Assembly: GCA_018056705.1 (NCBI GenBank)
Contig: JAGPFE010000004.1
Location: 30,031 to 94,030, forward strand
Direction: 5' to 3'
Length of the DNA stretch: 64,000 bases
Source of the DNA: Candidatus Hydrogenedentota bacterium
GTDB lineage: Bacteria > Hydrogenedentota > Hydrogenedentia > Hydrogenedentales > CAITNO01
Position numbers and translations under genes: made by a program. The stretch's first letter is position 1. Every line of letters begins with the position of its first letter. Of the stretch, positions 40,072 through 49,328 are shown one piece after another. The notes under the pieces were generated by a model. That model searched no databases, was not told the origin of the DNA, and saw only the letters and a list, made by a program, of their open reading frames with translations.

Positions 40072-40812
40072 ATGCGTTGGCACGTTCGAGCAGTGTCTGG
40101 ATGCTGGCTGGTCGCCTGGGCCATGCTGGCAGGCGTGCAGGATCGCCCCCCCGCGCCGGACGCTCCCCCCCCCGCTCCGGAAAACCGGGAGGTCCTTTCA
40201 GGAAAACCCGGAAGGCCCCCGCGGGAGAACCGCCCCCAGGTGGAACGAAACCGTCGGGGTGGAAAGATGCTGGAGCAGGTAATGCTGGCCCGCCTCTCAG
40301 AAGAGTTGAACCTTTCCGATGAACAGACCGTGCTCATGGTGCGCCGGTTCATGGACTTCCGGAACAAGCGGAACGATCTGCGGCGGGAACGGGAAAACCT
40401 GATGAAATCCCTGCGGGACGCCATCGACCAGAACGCGCCGGATCCGCAACTGGAAGAACTGCTGAACAAGATCCGTGGCCTTCATGAAGCCCTTGTCAAC
40501 CAGCAGCGCGCCCTGTACGAGGAACTAAGCCGAGACCTTGCCCCCCGGCAACGGGCGAAACTGTTCCTGTTTCTCGAGCGGTTTGAGGCCGAGGTCCAGC
40601 AGATGTTGCGCGGAGCAGCCGAACAACGCCTGGGACCACCTTTTACCCCGCATCCCGGATTGCCACACCCTCCCGCTGACCGGAGAATGCCCGGCCCTTC
40701 GCCCGACACGCCACAGCCCCCGGCCAACGTGCCACCGCCTGGTCCCCCTCCCCAGGGAAATATCCAGGCTCCGGTGCCCCCTCCGCCGCCCGGTCCCGAT
40801 TCTCCACGGTAA
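40072..40812 (+). CDS. Exported Spy/CpxP-like protein with proline-rich tail
   Basis: A 246-residue protein with GAGGAG before ATG 40072 and a signal peptide (about residues 5-22). The middle (residues about 75-185) is long amphipathic helices, with LSEELNLSDEQ and LAPRQRAKLFLFLERF marking two LTxxQ-like helix hairpins as in Spy/CpxP periplasmic chaperones. The last ~60 residues are a proline-rich tail (many PPxP). It follows the anti-sigma gene by 10 bases and is probably the operon's output; a chaperone or metal-sensing role for envelope stress is inference. Confidence 0.75.
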   Translation: MRWHVRAVSGCWLVAWAMLAGVQDRPPAPDAPPPAPENREVLSGKPGRPPRENRPQVERNRRGGKMLEQVMLARLSEELNLSDEQTVLMVRRFMDFRNKRNDLRRERENLMKSLRDAIDQNAPDPQLEELLNKIRGLHEALVNQQRALYEELSRDLAPRQRAKLFLFLERFEAEVQQMLRGAAEQRLGPPFTPHPGLPHPPADRRMPGPSPDTPQPPANVPPPGPPPQGNIQAPVPPPPPGPDSPR

Positions 40813-40821
40813 CAGCAACCA

Positions 40822-41766
40822 TCAGCGGTTCAACAGATCCGGATGCTCCCGGAAAAACGAGCGTACCGCCGCGACGTCAGCGTCAATGGCCCGCACGAGC
40901 GCGTCGAGCGACGGAAAACGAAATTCGGGACGCAGTCGGTGGTAAAAGAACAGTTCCAGTTGCTGTCCACGCAGGTCGCTCGTGAAATCGAGCAGATATG
41001 CCTCCACGGTGGGGGGATTACCGCCCAGGGTCGGCGCTATACCGATATTCACCGCTGACGCCCAACGTTCGCCGGAAGACCGTTTCGCCACGGCCACGTA
41101 TACCCCGTGGGCGGGCAACAGCGCGTGAGGCGCGCTGACGTTTGCCGTGGGATAACCAATCCGGCTACCCAGGCCCTTGCCGGACACCACCGTGCCATAA
41201 AGCGAAAAAGGCCTGCCCAGAAAGCGGGGAACCTGTTCCATCTGCCCCGTCAGCACCAGTTCACGTACCAGAGAACTGCTGACCGTCTGCCCTCCGATCA
41301 CCAGGGCGTCCACCTGCCTCGTCTCAATCCCCCTGGCAGCGGCGGCTTCCCGCAGGTATTCATAGTTGCCCTCGGCGTTCCGACCGAAACGGAAGTCGTG
41401 TCCGATCACCAGGGCCCGGGCCGCGCACCGGTTTACCAGCAACTGGAAAAACGCGTGGCGATCCATCCCCGCCGTTTTCTCGTCAAAGGGGAGGACATAG
41501 AGTCTCTCTACACCTGCCTCACGCAACAGTGCTTCCTGCTGTTCCGGGGCGGTCAGCAGGCAGGGCGGGTCATCGGGAAAGAAAAAACGCCTGGGGTGAG
41601 GACGTAACGTCATCACGGCGGGCACGAGGTTCCGTTCCCTCGCCGTGTTCACGAGGGCATCCAGCAGTCGCCTGTGTCCAAGATGCACGCCATCAAAACT
41701 GCCGATGGTCAACGCGCAGGGAGGCGCCGGCTCGGTCATGGCCAGGTAGTCATGGATAACTTTCAT
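40822..41766 (-). CDS. ribF: Bifunctional riboflavin kinase / FAD synthetase
   Basis: A 314-residue enzyme that phosphorylates riboflavin to FMN then makes FAD. The N-terminal nucleotidyltransferase has GSFDGVHLGHRRLL, GHDFRFGRNAEGNY and SSLVRELV; the C-terminal kinase half has GSRIGYPTANV and the PTVEAYLLDFTSDLRG segment. Typical length. It is the last gene of the rimP-nusA-infB-truB operon and is separated from truB by two bases; this is the usual order. Confidence 0.95.
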   Translation of the reverse strand: MKVIHDYLAMTEPAPPCALTIGSFDGVHLGHRRLLDALVNTARERNLVPAVMTLRPHPRRFFFPDDPPCLLTAPEQQEALLREAGVERLYVLPFDEKTAGMDRHAFFQLLVNRCAARALVIGHDFRFGRNAEGNYEYLREAAAARGIETRQVDALVIGGQTVSSSLVRELVLTGQMEQVPRFLGRPFSLYGTVVSGKGLGSRIGYPTANVSAPHALLPAHGVYVAVAKRSSGERWASAVNIGIAPTLGGNPPTVEAYLLDFTSDLRGQQLELFFYHRLRPEFRFPSLDALVRAIDADVAAVRSFFREHPDLLNR

Positions 41767-41768
41767 GG

Positions 41769-42665
41769 TCAGTCCGCCCGGTGCGTCAATACCCGCTTCG
41801 GCATGATCCGGTAGCCCACGGCGGATGGGTAGGCCTCTCCAATCGCGATCAGGCGCCCCCGCTGATCCAGCACCTGGACCCTGCCACCCGGCGCGGTATC
41901 AAGCCGCTCCCGCGTGACAATGGGATTACCGTTTTCGATCATGGCGACGCGCGCGTTGTCCGCCACCACCACCGGCAGGTCGAGGGCCTTCCCCATCGGG
42001 ACCAGTCGATCCAGAATATCGTCGGGCGCGCGCAGGGCATCGAGTGTCACGGCTTCGTCCACGGTAAACCGTCCAACGCGCGTCCGCCGCAACGTGTCCA
42101 GTGCCGCGCCGCATCCGAGCGCCATGCCCACTTCGTGACACAGCGCGCGCACGTAGGTGCCGCTGGAACAGCGCACGACAATCCGCGCGTAAGGCGGGTC
42201 CCATGCCGTCACCCGGAATTCGTCCACCCGGACCGTTCGCGGTTCCCGTTCCACCTCGATGCCTTTCCGGGCCATTTTGTATAGTGGCGTACCGCCCCGC
42301 TTGACCGCGCTCATCATCGGGGGTACCTGCTGAATTTCGCCCAGGAATGGATCGCAGGCATCCTGGATCGCTTCCAGCGTCAAGCCCTCCGGCACGGGAC
42401 GTTCTTCGAGAATCGGCCCTTCCATATCGTAGGACGCGCTGACCATGCCCAGCCGCATGCGTCCCTCGTAGGCCTTGTCGAGCCCGATAAAAAATTCGGA
42501 AAGCCGGGTGGCCTTACCCAGGCAGAGCAGCAGGAGCCCGGTCGCCCGGGGATCCAGCGTACCCGTGTGACCGATCCGGCGCATGCCGGCCACCCGCCGC
42601 ACGTGATCCACCACGTCGTGCGACGTAATATCCGCGGGCTTGTCAACCGCAAGTATTCCATCCAT
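41769..42665 (-). CDS. truB: tRNA pseudouridine-55 synthase TruB
   Basis: A 298-residue enzyme that makes pseudouridine 55 in tRNA T-loops. The catalytic Asp lies in GHTGTLDPRATGLL; KAYEGRMRLGMVS, KRGGTPLYKMARKGIEVER and RCSSGTYVRALCHEVG are other family motifs. The C-terminal ~80 residues form a PUA-like part. It opens MDGILAVDKPADITSHDVV, as expected, so the start is secure. It lies 18 bases after the rbfA-nrnA fusion gene. Confidence 0.95.
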   Translation of the reverse strand: MDGILAVDKPADITSHDVVDHVRRVAGMRRIGHTGTLDPRATGLLLLCLGKATRLSEFFIGLDKAYEGRMRLGMVSASYDMEGPILEERPVPEGLTLEAIQDACDPFLGEIQQVPPMMSAVKRGGTPLYKMARKGIEVEREPRTVRVDEFRVTAWDPPYARIVVRCSSGTYVRALCHEVGMALGCGAALDTLRRTRVGRFTVDEAVTLDALRAPDDILDRLVPMGKALDLPVVVADNARVAMIENGNPIVTRERLDTAPGGRVQVLDQRGRLIAIGEAYPSAVGYRIMPKRVLTHRAD

Positions 42666-42683
42666 CCGCTTGTTTCCTGAAAA

Positions 42684-44036
42684 TTACGACGTTTCCCCGG
42701 GATCCGCCGGCAACGCGGCTTCCACCGCCGCCAGCACAAGGTTCAGCGCCTCGCGCGGGGGCATATCCAGCGAAACACCGGCGGCAGGCACGTGGCCGCC
42801 ACCGCCCCACTGCCGACAACAGGCCGCGCAATCAAACGAGCCGTCGGAACGCAGGCTGATCTTGACGTGACCGGGATCCAGCGCGTACGCCAATATGGCC
42901 ACCTTAACGCCTTCCACCTGCCGAATCAGGTTGATCAGGTTATCCGTGTGCTCACGTTCCGCGCCACAGGCCGGGAAATCTTCGGGCTCCAGCCATGACA
43001 CGGCCACCGCACCGTTTCGACGAAAGGTCACGCGTTCCAGCACGCGCCGCATGAGTTCAAACTTCGGTCGCGGCATGAACTCCAGCACCTGTTCCGTAAC
43101 GCGATGAGGGGCGATATTTCCGGATTCCAGCAGTTTCGCGGCAATGAGATGCGTCCGGGACGACGTGTTCGAAAAGCGATAGCCATTCGTATCGGTCACC
43201 TGTCCCACGTACAGGCACAGCGCAGCCTCCGGGGAGAGGGGAATATCCAGCGCGGCGTACAGGTCCACCACCAGTTCCGCCGTGGCCGCGTAGGAGGCGT
43301 TGATGTGTCCCGCCGTTCCCGGTTCACCTGGTTCCCTGTGGTGGTCGAGAATCAGCACGGAGGCGCCTTCCCGCAACCAGCGGGCCGCCCGGCCAACCCG
43401 GTCGAAGGTGGAACAGTCGGCGATAACCGCCAGTTCGAACGGCTTGGGCATATCTTCGGCGTCCTGGATCGCGTCGGCTCCCGGCAGAAACGCGCAGATC
43501 CGGGGCACGGGACTGTCCACCACCAATTGAACCGGCTTGTCCAGGGCCCGGGCCAGCCAGTACAGCCCCAGCAGGCTGCCGATGGCGTCTCCATCCGGCC
43601 CCACGTGCGTGGTAATCAGGATGGAGCGGGCGTCCCGGAACCGGGTCGCCGCTTCTTCCAGCGTCAGTTCCAGCATGGGGGCTTCCCGCTGCTCCCTGTG
43701 AACATGCTCCAGCACTTCCTCCAGGTGATAGACCCGGTCCAGCGAATCGTCCTCGAAAAAACGGATCTCTGGAATATGCCTGACCCGAAGAATGCGTCCT
43801 ATCTTGCGGCGAAACCATCCCGCTCCGTGCTGCAACGCCACCAGGGAGGATTTCCGTTCCGATTCCGTGCCATACAGGCTGACGTACACGTTGGCAAAAC
43901 GCAAGTCCGGCGACATGCGCACCCCCATGACGGACACGAACCCCAGCCGGGGATCCTTGAATTCCCGCTGGAGCAGGCGCGCGATCTCTTCGCGCACGAG
44001 GGACGCCACGCGATCCGTACGACTGTAATCACTCAT
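42684..44036 (-). CDS. Fusion of ribosome-binding factor A and DHH-family nanoRNase/phosphatase (NrnA-like)
   Basis: A 450-residue protein. Residues about 1-115 are RbfA: RTDRVASLVREEIARLLQRE, DPRLGFVSVMGVRMSPDLRFANVYVS and IPEIRFFEDDSLDRVYHL. Residues about 130-450 are a DHH phosphoesterase: GPDGDAIGS, IADCSTFDRVG, LILDHHREPG, TDTNGYRFSNT and GGGGHVPAAG, a complete active-site set. RbfA acts in 16S rRNA processing; NrnA degrades nanoRNA and pAp. The two genes are adjacent in many bacteria; here one continuous frame joins them through a short linker. The start overlaps ylxP as ATGA. Confidence 0.9.
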   Translation of the reverse strand: MSDYSRTDRVASLVREEIARLLQREFKDPRLGFVSVMGVRMSPDLRFANVYVSLYGTESERKSSLVALQHGAGWFRRKIGRILRVRHIPEIRFFEDDSLDRVYHLEEVLEHVHREQREAPMLELTLEEAATRFRDARSILITTHVGPDGDAIGSLLGLYWLARALDKPVQLVVDSPVPRICAFLPGADAIQDAEDMPKPFELAVIADCSTFDRVGRAARWLREGASVLILDHHREPGEPGTAGHINASYAATAELVVDLYAALDIPLSPEAALCLYVGQVTDTNGYRFSNTSSRTHLIAAKLLESGNIAPHRVTEQVLEFMPRPKFELMRRVLERVTFRRNGAVAVSWLEPEDFPACGAEREHTDNLINLIRQVEGVKVAILAYALDPGHVKISLRSDGSFDCAACCRQWGGGGHVPAAGVSLDMPPREALNLVLAAVEAALPADPGETS

Positions 44037-44314
44037 ATCATCTCGATCCGGTAATCGGCCAGTTCCGCTTCGGTGTTACGCTCTACCCATGCCGCGATTT
44101 CGTTCACCTGTTCATTCGCGTGACGGGCCTCGTTGCTGACCACGCACACGGTGATGCGCGCGCGCTGCCAGACGTCATGCCACGCGGTTTCCGCCACCGA
44201 ACAGTTGAAACGCCCGCGTAACCGGTCTTTTAGACTTTTAACGACGCGCCGCTTCTCTTTGAGCGACACGGCTCCCGGTATGAGCAGGTCCAGATGCAAC
44301 ACCCCGATGGTCAC
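44033..44314 (-). CDS. ylxP: DUF503 (YlxP) family protein
   Basis: A 93-residue member of the small DUF503 family, opening IGVLHLDLLIPGAVSLKEKRRVVKSLKDRLR, the hallmark. Its function is unproven; it is nearly always found beside infB and rbfA. Eight bases separate it from infB, and it overlaps the rbfA fusion by 4 bases. Confidence 0.9.
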   Translation of the reverse strand: MTIGVLHLDLLIPGAVSLKEKRRVVKSLKDRLRGRFNCSVAETAWHDVWQRARITVCVVSNEARHANEQVNEIAAWVERNTEAELADYRIEMI

Positions 44315-44321
44315 GGCCGTT

Positions 44322-47300
44322 TCAGTTCAGCGTTTTCTGCCTGGATTCCATCACGTAGGTCTCGATGATATCGCCTTCCCGGATATCATCATAGCGCTCC
44401 AGGCGAATGCCGCATTCGTAGCCCGCGGACACCGTGCGGGCATCTTCCTTCATCCGTTTGAGCGACTCGATCCGCCCGTCGTGAATAATCACGCCATCGC
44501 GGATCAGGCGCGCCAGGCCACCCCGCGTGATCTCGCCATCCAGCACGTAGCATCCCGCGATGTTGCCCACGGCAGAAGACCGGAACACCTGGCGGATTTC
44601 GGCGTGTCCCGTGATCCGCTCGTATTGTTCGGGGGCCAGCAGCCCTTCCAGTGCCTTCTTGACCTCGTCCAGGGCTTCGTAGATGATCTGGAAGGTTCGG
44701 ATTTCCACTCCCAGTTCTTCGGCCAGTTTCCTGGCCTTTGGATTCGCGGTAACGTGGAAGCCAATGATCACGGCGTCGCTCACGTCGGCCAGCAGCACGT
44801 CGGATTCGTTCACCGCGCCCACGGCAGCGTGAACCACCTGCACCTGGACCTCTTCGTTCCCCATTTTCGCGAAACTGGTACGCAGCACGTCGACCGACCC
44901 CTGGACATCTGCCTTGATAACGAGGCGCAGTTCGCGGTGTTCGCCACCCTGCATCCGCTGGTGGAAATCTTCCAGGGTCATGTGTCGGGCCGCGGGACCT
45001 CGCTTGAGCCGGGCTGCCGCTTCCCTCTTCTCCGCGATAATCCGGGCCTTGCGTTCTTCGGCCACCACGATGAACTGATCACCGGCTTCCGGTGGCGCGC
45101 TGAATCCCGTGACGGCCACCGGCATGGAGGGACCCGCCTCCTGTACTTCCTCGTTCCGGTCGTTATACAGGGAACGCACCCGACCCCACGTGGCCCCGGC
45201 CACAAAGGCGTCTCCCACGCGCAACGTGCCACTCTGGACAAGCACCCATGCCACCGGTCCCTGGCCCGTCGTAATTTCAGACTCCAGAACAGCTCCCCGG
45301 GCCGGCTTATCCGGGTTCGCGCGTAACTCCAGCATTTCCGCCTGCAGACTCAGCAGTTCAACCAGTTCCTGCACCCCCGCGCCTGTCTTGGCGGAAATAT
45401 TCCGCATGATGGTGTTACCCCCCCAGGCTTCGTCAAGTAACCCATACTGCGTCAGTTCCTGGCGTACCCGGTCAGGCTGCGCGTCCGCGAGGTCGCATTT
45501 GTTAATGGCAACGACGATGGTCGCGTTGGCCGCCTTGGCGTGATTGATGGCCTCGACGGTCTGGGGCATGATGCCGTCATTGGCCGCCACCACCAGCACC
45601 ACGATATCCGTCACGTTCGCGCCCCGGGCGCGCATCTGGGTAAAGGCCTCGTGACCGGGCGTGTCCAGGAAGGTCACCACGCCGCCCGTCGGCAGCGTGA
45701 CCTGGTACGCGGCAATGTGCTGCGTGATGCCACCGGCTTCCTGTTCGGCCACGTTGGTTTTCCGGATACGGTCGAGGAGCGATGTCTTGCCATGGTCCAC
45801 GTGACCCATCACGGTAACAACGGGCGGTCGCGTCCGCAGTTTTTCCGGCGGGTCCGGCTCTTCCCGCAGCAGTTCTTCCTCTTCCGGAATGGCCAGTTCC
45901 ACGTCGCAGTTATATTCATCCGCGATTTTCCGGATGGTATCCAGGTCCAGGACCTGGTTCTTGGTGGCCAAAATGTTGTGGTCCATCAGGTGCAGGATCA
46001 GGTCGTTGACGCCGATCCCCAGCACATTGGCCAACTGTTCAACGGTCAAAACGTCTTCAATTTCGATCACGCTGCGTTCCTGGAGCGTTCCTTCACTCCC
46101 GTCATCTTCATCCCGGCGGCGCTTACGGCGGCGTTTCCCGCCCATCACGCTGATGCCCGACTGGAATTCGCGCACCGCCAGTTCCGCCTCGCGTCGCAGG
46201 TTTTCTTCCACCACACGCGCGCGTTCGGCACTTTTTTTCTTGCGTTCCGCCTTGGTGAGTTTCCCCTTTTTACGTTCCCCTTCGCGCTCTTTTTCTTTGA
46301 CTTCCAGCACGTCCGGCGTGGCCACCGGGGGTACCACCGCGGCAGACCGGCCCCGTCCCGCGGGCGGCGTCGCCGCGCCCGGACGTCTCGGCGTGCCTTC
46401 GCGCACCGGAGTCCGTCCCGCCGCGCGACCTGCCGCGCGTTCCTGGCGCAACCGTTCTTCCCGTTCTTTCTGGGCGCGGCGAAGACGATCCTGCTCAATC
46501 ACCCGTCGCACCACGTCAGGATCCGGTACCACCGTTGAACGGTTCCTGGCTTCTTCCTCCTGGACCTGTTTTTCTTTCTGTTCAGCTTCCCGACGCTGTT
46601 CCTGCCGTTTCTCTTCCCGCTTCTGGGCCTCTTCCCGGATTTTTTCCGATTCCGCCAGGGACCCGGCATGGGGATCCATGGTTACGGTCCGGATCACCGA
46701 AATGATCTCGCCCAGGCTGGTATCGTCCGTGATGATTTCCGCCCTGGGCTGTTCGGTCGCCGATTCAGCAATCCCCTCTTCCGGCGTTTCCGCGACGGTG
46801 GATACCTCTTCACCCCCGGAAGGCCCTGTTTCCACCGTGATCGGACCTGGATCGGCTTCTGGCAAGGTCACCGGCGGCTCATCCACAAGAACTGTCGCCG
46901 TCTCGCTTTCCGGTGGCATTTCCACGACCTCCTCGGATTTCCGGGATCGTGGTTTTTTGACCGGTGGCTTGCGGGTGGTTTTTCTTGGCTCAGCGGAAGG
47001 TTCGGACGCTTCCGCTGTTTCCCCGACAACGGCTTCCTTAACCGTGGTTGTTGTCTCTTCCGCGTCGGCCGTTGCCTGGACCGTTTTCTTTCGGGATGTT
47101 CGTGGCTTTTTCGAGGGAGAAACGGTGGGTTCCGTTTCCGTTTCCGTTTCGACTGCTTCGGCCGTCTTCGTTTTTGTGGAAGACGTCTTTTTCGACGCCG
47201 CTTTCTTACCGGCTTTCGCAGAGGGAGCAAGTCGTTTCTGGAGTTCTTTTTCCGCCTCGTCCGGATCCCCCTCCAATAGAATGACCAGATCGCCTAACTC

Positions 47301-47414
47301 GTCGTCCAGTTCATCATCCGGGTTTCCGGGCCAGTCTGGAAGACGCCGTAAAAACGCCTGTGCCTTAGCGAGGTCAAAATCGATTTTATCGCAGAGTTGT
47401 CTAAGCGTGGGCAT
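44322..47414 (-). CDS. infB: Translation initiation factor IF-2
   Basis: A 1030-residue GTPase that places initiator tRNA on the ribosome. The G domain starts near residue 540: [19 protein letters not shown] (G1), [22 protein letters not shown] (G3), NKCD (G4), SAKTG (G5). About 440 residues of low-complexity acidic/basic, probably disordered sequence (poly-E, K, T, then RE-rich helix) precede the core. The first ~65 residues ([20 protein letters not shown]) do not look like the usual IF2-N start. I chose ATG 47414 with GGAGGT at good spacing; GTG 47426 would leave none. Confidence 0.95.
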   Translation of the reverse strand: MPTLRQLCDKIDFDLAKAQAFLRRLPDWPGNPDDELDDELGDLVILLEGDPDEAEKELQKRLAPSAKAGKKAASKKTSSTKTKTAEAVETETETEPTVSPSKKPRTSRKKTVQATADAEETTTTVKEAVVGETAEASEPSAEPRKTTRKPPVKKPRSRKSEEVVEMPPESETATVLVDEPPVTLPEADPGPITVETGPSGGEEVSTVAETPEEGIAESATEQPRAEIITDDTSLGEIISVIRTVTMDPHAGSLAESEKIREEAQKREEKRQEQRREAEQKEKQVQEEEARNRSTVVPDPDVVRRVIEQDRLRRAQKEREERLRQERAAGRAAGRTPVREGTPRRPGAATPPAGRGRSAAVVPPVATPDVLEVKEKEREGERKKGKLTKAERKKKSAERARVVEENLRREAELAVREFQSGISVMGGKRRRKRRRDEDDGSEGTLQERSVIEIEDVLTVEQLANVLGIGVNDLILHLMDHNILATKNQVLDLDTIRKIADEYNCDVELAIPEEEELLREEPDPPEKLRTRPPVVTVMGHVDHGKTSLLDRIRKTNVAEQEAGGITQHIAAYQVTLPTGGVVTFLDTPGHEAFTQMRARGANVTDIVVLVVAANDGIMPQTVEAINHAKAANATIVVAINKCDLADAQPDRVRQELTQYGLLDEAWGGNTIMRNISAKTGAGVQELVELLSLQAEMLELRANPDKPARGAVLESEITTGQGPVAWVLVQSGTLRVGDAFVAGATWGRVRSLYNDRNEEVQEAGPSMPVAVTGFSAPPEAGDQFIVVAEERKARIIAEKREAAARLKRGPAARHMTLEDFHQRMQGGEHRELRLVIKADVQGSVDVLRTSFAKMGNEEVQVQVVHAAVGAVNESDVLLADVSDAVIIGFHVTANPKARKLAEELGVEIRTFQIIYEALDEVKKALEGLLAPEQYERITGHAEIRQVFRSSAVGNIAGCYVLDGEITRGGLARLIRDGVIIHDGRIESLKRMKEDARTVSAGYECGIRLERYDDIREGDIIETYVMESRQKTLN

Positions 47415-47517
47415 ACAGGCTACCACCTCCGGATATCCATCCGACTGTTACGAAACGCTTCCCGCGTGGCGCGGGCGTGGCGCGCCACTGGACATGTCAA
47501 TACCGCGCGAGGATGAC

Positions 47518-48696
47518 TCATGAGTGATCGGAAACTTCACCCTCCTTGTCGTCGCGTGTCCTTTCATCCGGATCGGCTTCCGCTGCCGGCGCGGACGCGT
47601 CATGATCCACGGCCCCGTCCGGGGCGCCGGATTTTTCTGGTTCACTGTCCGTCTCTGGAATCGAAAGCGTTTCCTGGTCGCCGCGGATATCAATGGTCCA
47701 GCCCACGATCTGGGAGGCCAGTTTCGAGTTCTGTCCCCGCTTTCCAATGGCCAGCGAAAACTGGTCCTGGGGTACCGTCACGTGAATGATCTTGCGTTCC
47801 GGATCCAGTTGAATCGCCTTGATCTCGGCCGGGTTCAGGGCGTTCCGGCAAAGGGTCACCGGATCGTCGCTCCAGGGAATCACGTCGATCTTTTCCCCGA
47901 ACAACTCGTCCACGACGGCTTTTACCCGGGTTCCCCGAATACCGACGCAGGCGCCGACCGCGTCCACGTTGGGATCCCGGGATTTCACCGCGATCTTGGT
48001 ACGGTTTCCGGCGTCGCGGGCAATAGCCTTTATTTCCACGGTGCCATCGTATATCTCGGGCACTTCAGCTTCGAACTTGGCCACTACCAGTTCCGGACAC
48101 GCCCGCGACAGGCGCACGAACGCCCCCCGGGACGTCTTCTCGACCCGCTGAACAACCGCCGTGATCCGGTCCCCCACCTGGTACCTTTCCCGCGGGGACA
48201 GTTCATTGCGGGGAATCACCGCTTCCACCTGGCCAATGGAAACAATGAGGCGTCCTTCCTTGATACCCTTGACCGTTCCGGTAACCAGGTCGCCTTCCCG
48301 TTCCTTGAATTCCTGGTATACCCGGTCCTGTTCCGCTTCCCGCAACTTCTGCTTGATCAGTTGCAACGCGGTCTGGGCCGCGATCCGACCGAAATCCTTG
48401 GGTTCCGTCCGTACTTTCAGCCGGTTGCCAACCACCACGTCCGGGTTCAACTTGCGCGCGTCTTCCAGGGAAATATGGGACACTGGATCCTGGACCTGCT
48501 CCACCACCGTCCGGATTTCATACACCTGGGGCTGCAAGGTGTGGGGATCGATCTCCACGGTGATCTGCGCCGAACGGGTAACGCTTTTCCCGGCCGCTTT
48601 CTCAAGGGCTTCACGCAAAGCCTCGACAAGCACCGCCCGGTCCAGTCCCTTCATCCGCTCGAGCAGTTCAATCGCCTGTTTTATTTCGTTGGCCAC
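47518..48696 (-). CDS. nusA: Transcription elongation factor NusA
   Basis: A 392-residue NusA. The N-terminal RNA-polymerase-binding domain (about 1-130) is followed by S1 (GDLVTGTVKGIKEGRLIVS) and two KH domains (VGACVGIRGTRVKAVVDELFGEKIDVI; SLAIGKRGQNSKLASQIVGW). A short acidic tail replaces the two acidic repeats of E. coli. NusA controls pausing, termination and antitermination. About 100 bases separate nusA from infB; the usual small ylxR gene is not there. In E. coli, NusA feeds back on its own operon through leader attenuation. Confidence 0.95.
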   Translation of the reverse strand: MANEIKQAIELLERMKGLDRAVLVEALREALEKAAGKSVTRSAQITVEIDPHTLQPQVYEIRTVVEQVQDPVSHISLEDARKLNPDVVVGNRLKVRTEPKDFGRIAAQTALQLIKQKLREAEQDRVYQEFKEREGDLVTGTVKGIKEGRLIVSIGQVEAVIPRNELSPRERYQVGDRITAVVQRVEKTSRGAFVRLSRACPELVVAKFEAEVPEIYDGTVEIKAIARDAGNRTKIAVKSRDPNVDAVGACVGIRGTRVKAVVDELFGEKIDVIPWSDDPVTLCRNALNPAEIKAIQLDPERKIIHVTVPQDQFSLAIGKRGQNSKLASQIVGWTIDIRGDQETLSIPETDSEPEKSGAPDGAVDHDASAPAAEADPDERTRDDKEGEVSDHS

Positions 48697-48709
48697 GGCT
48701 CTGCCCTCG

Positions 48710-49177
48710 TCATGTTTCCGGCGGTTCCAGCCTCGCTTTTTTGATGTTCTCGAAGTGAATACGATATGGTTCCGCCGCCTCGCACTGGATCAGCACCATC
48801 CCATCGCTCACTCCCGCGAGCACGCCGGTAAACCGTTGACGGCCCAACACCGGCGCGTGGGTCTGCACGCGGACGGCGCAACCGGTATACCGCTCGAAAT
48901 GAGCGGGTTTGCGCAGGGGACGATCCGAACCCGGAGACGACATCTCAAGGGTATACGAAGCAGTCATGAGGTCCGACGCGTCCAGCACCAGTTCCGCCTG
49001 CCGTGACGCCGCCACGCAATCGTCCAGTGTGATACCTCCCGGTTTGTCAATAAACACGCGCAACACGCCCCGCGAGCCGCTTCCGGCCAACTCCACCTCG
49101 ATCAGTTCATAACCGATCCGGGCGAGTTCCGGTTCCAGCAGTTCCCACAGGGCCCGTCGCAATACTTCGTGTTCCAT
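48710..49177 (-). CDS. rimP: Ribosome maturation factor RimP
   Basis: A 155-residue RimP needed for 30S subunit maturation. Marks are EPELARIGYELIEVEL, GSGSRGVLRVFIDKPGGITLDDCVAASR and YTLEMSSPGSDRPL, which is strictly conserved. ATG 49177 has GGAAGGA upstream. It heads rimP-nusA-infB-ylxP-(rbfA/nrnA)-truB-ribF, a seven-gene translation operon. Confidence 0.95.
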   Translation of the reverse strand: MEHEVLRRALWELLEPELARIGYELIEVELAGSGSRGVLRVFIDKPGGITLDDCVAASRQAELVLDASDLMTASYTLEMSSPGSDRPLRKPAHFERYTGCAVRVQTHAPVLGRQRFTGVLAGVSDGMVLIQCEAAEPYRIHFENIKKARLEPPET

Positions 49178-49223
49178 GTATTTCCTTCCACCGTCCCGCG
49201 GGCACCACCTTGCCAGCGGGTAA

Positions 49224-49250
49224 TAAAAAAAGTGGGCTGTCGCCCACTTT
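49224..49250 (-). terminator. Intrinsic terminator or attenuator in the rimP leader
   Basis: On the minus strand, a 9-base stem (AAAGTGGGC with GCCCACTTT, 49250-49242 and 49237-49229), four-base loop GACA, then a T-rich tail (about 49228-49221). It lies 47 bases before rimP and about 80 bases past the HhH-glycosylase stop, downstream of a predicted promoter. Confidence 0.85.
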
Positions 49251-49278
49251 CACGGCGGCTACTCTTCGTCAGGAAATA

Positions 49279-49308
49279 ATTATAGCATTAGCCCGGTGAA
49301 CATGGCAA
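49279..49308 (-). promoter_or_regulatory. Predicted promoter of the rimP-nusA operon
   Basis: On the minus strand, TTGCCA (49308-49303), 18 bases, TATAAT (49284-49279). Predicted start is near 49272, upstream of the terminator at 49224-49250. Confidence 0.5.
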
Positions 49309-49328
49309 CCTGATGAGACCAGTCCGAA

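Noticed and set aside
45540..47523. Long plus-strand open frames opposite infB
   Set aside because: Antisense shadows of the low-complexity IF-2 gene; serine/phenylalanine-rich with no family resemblance or ribosome site.
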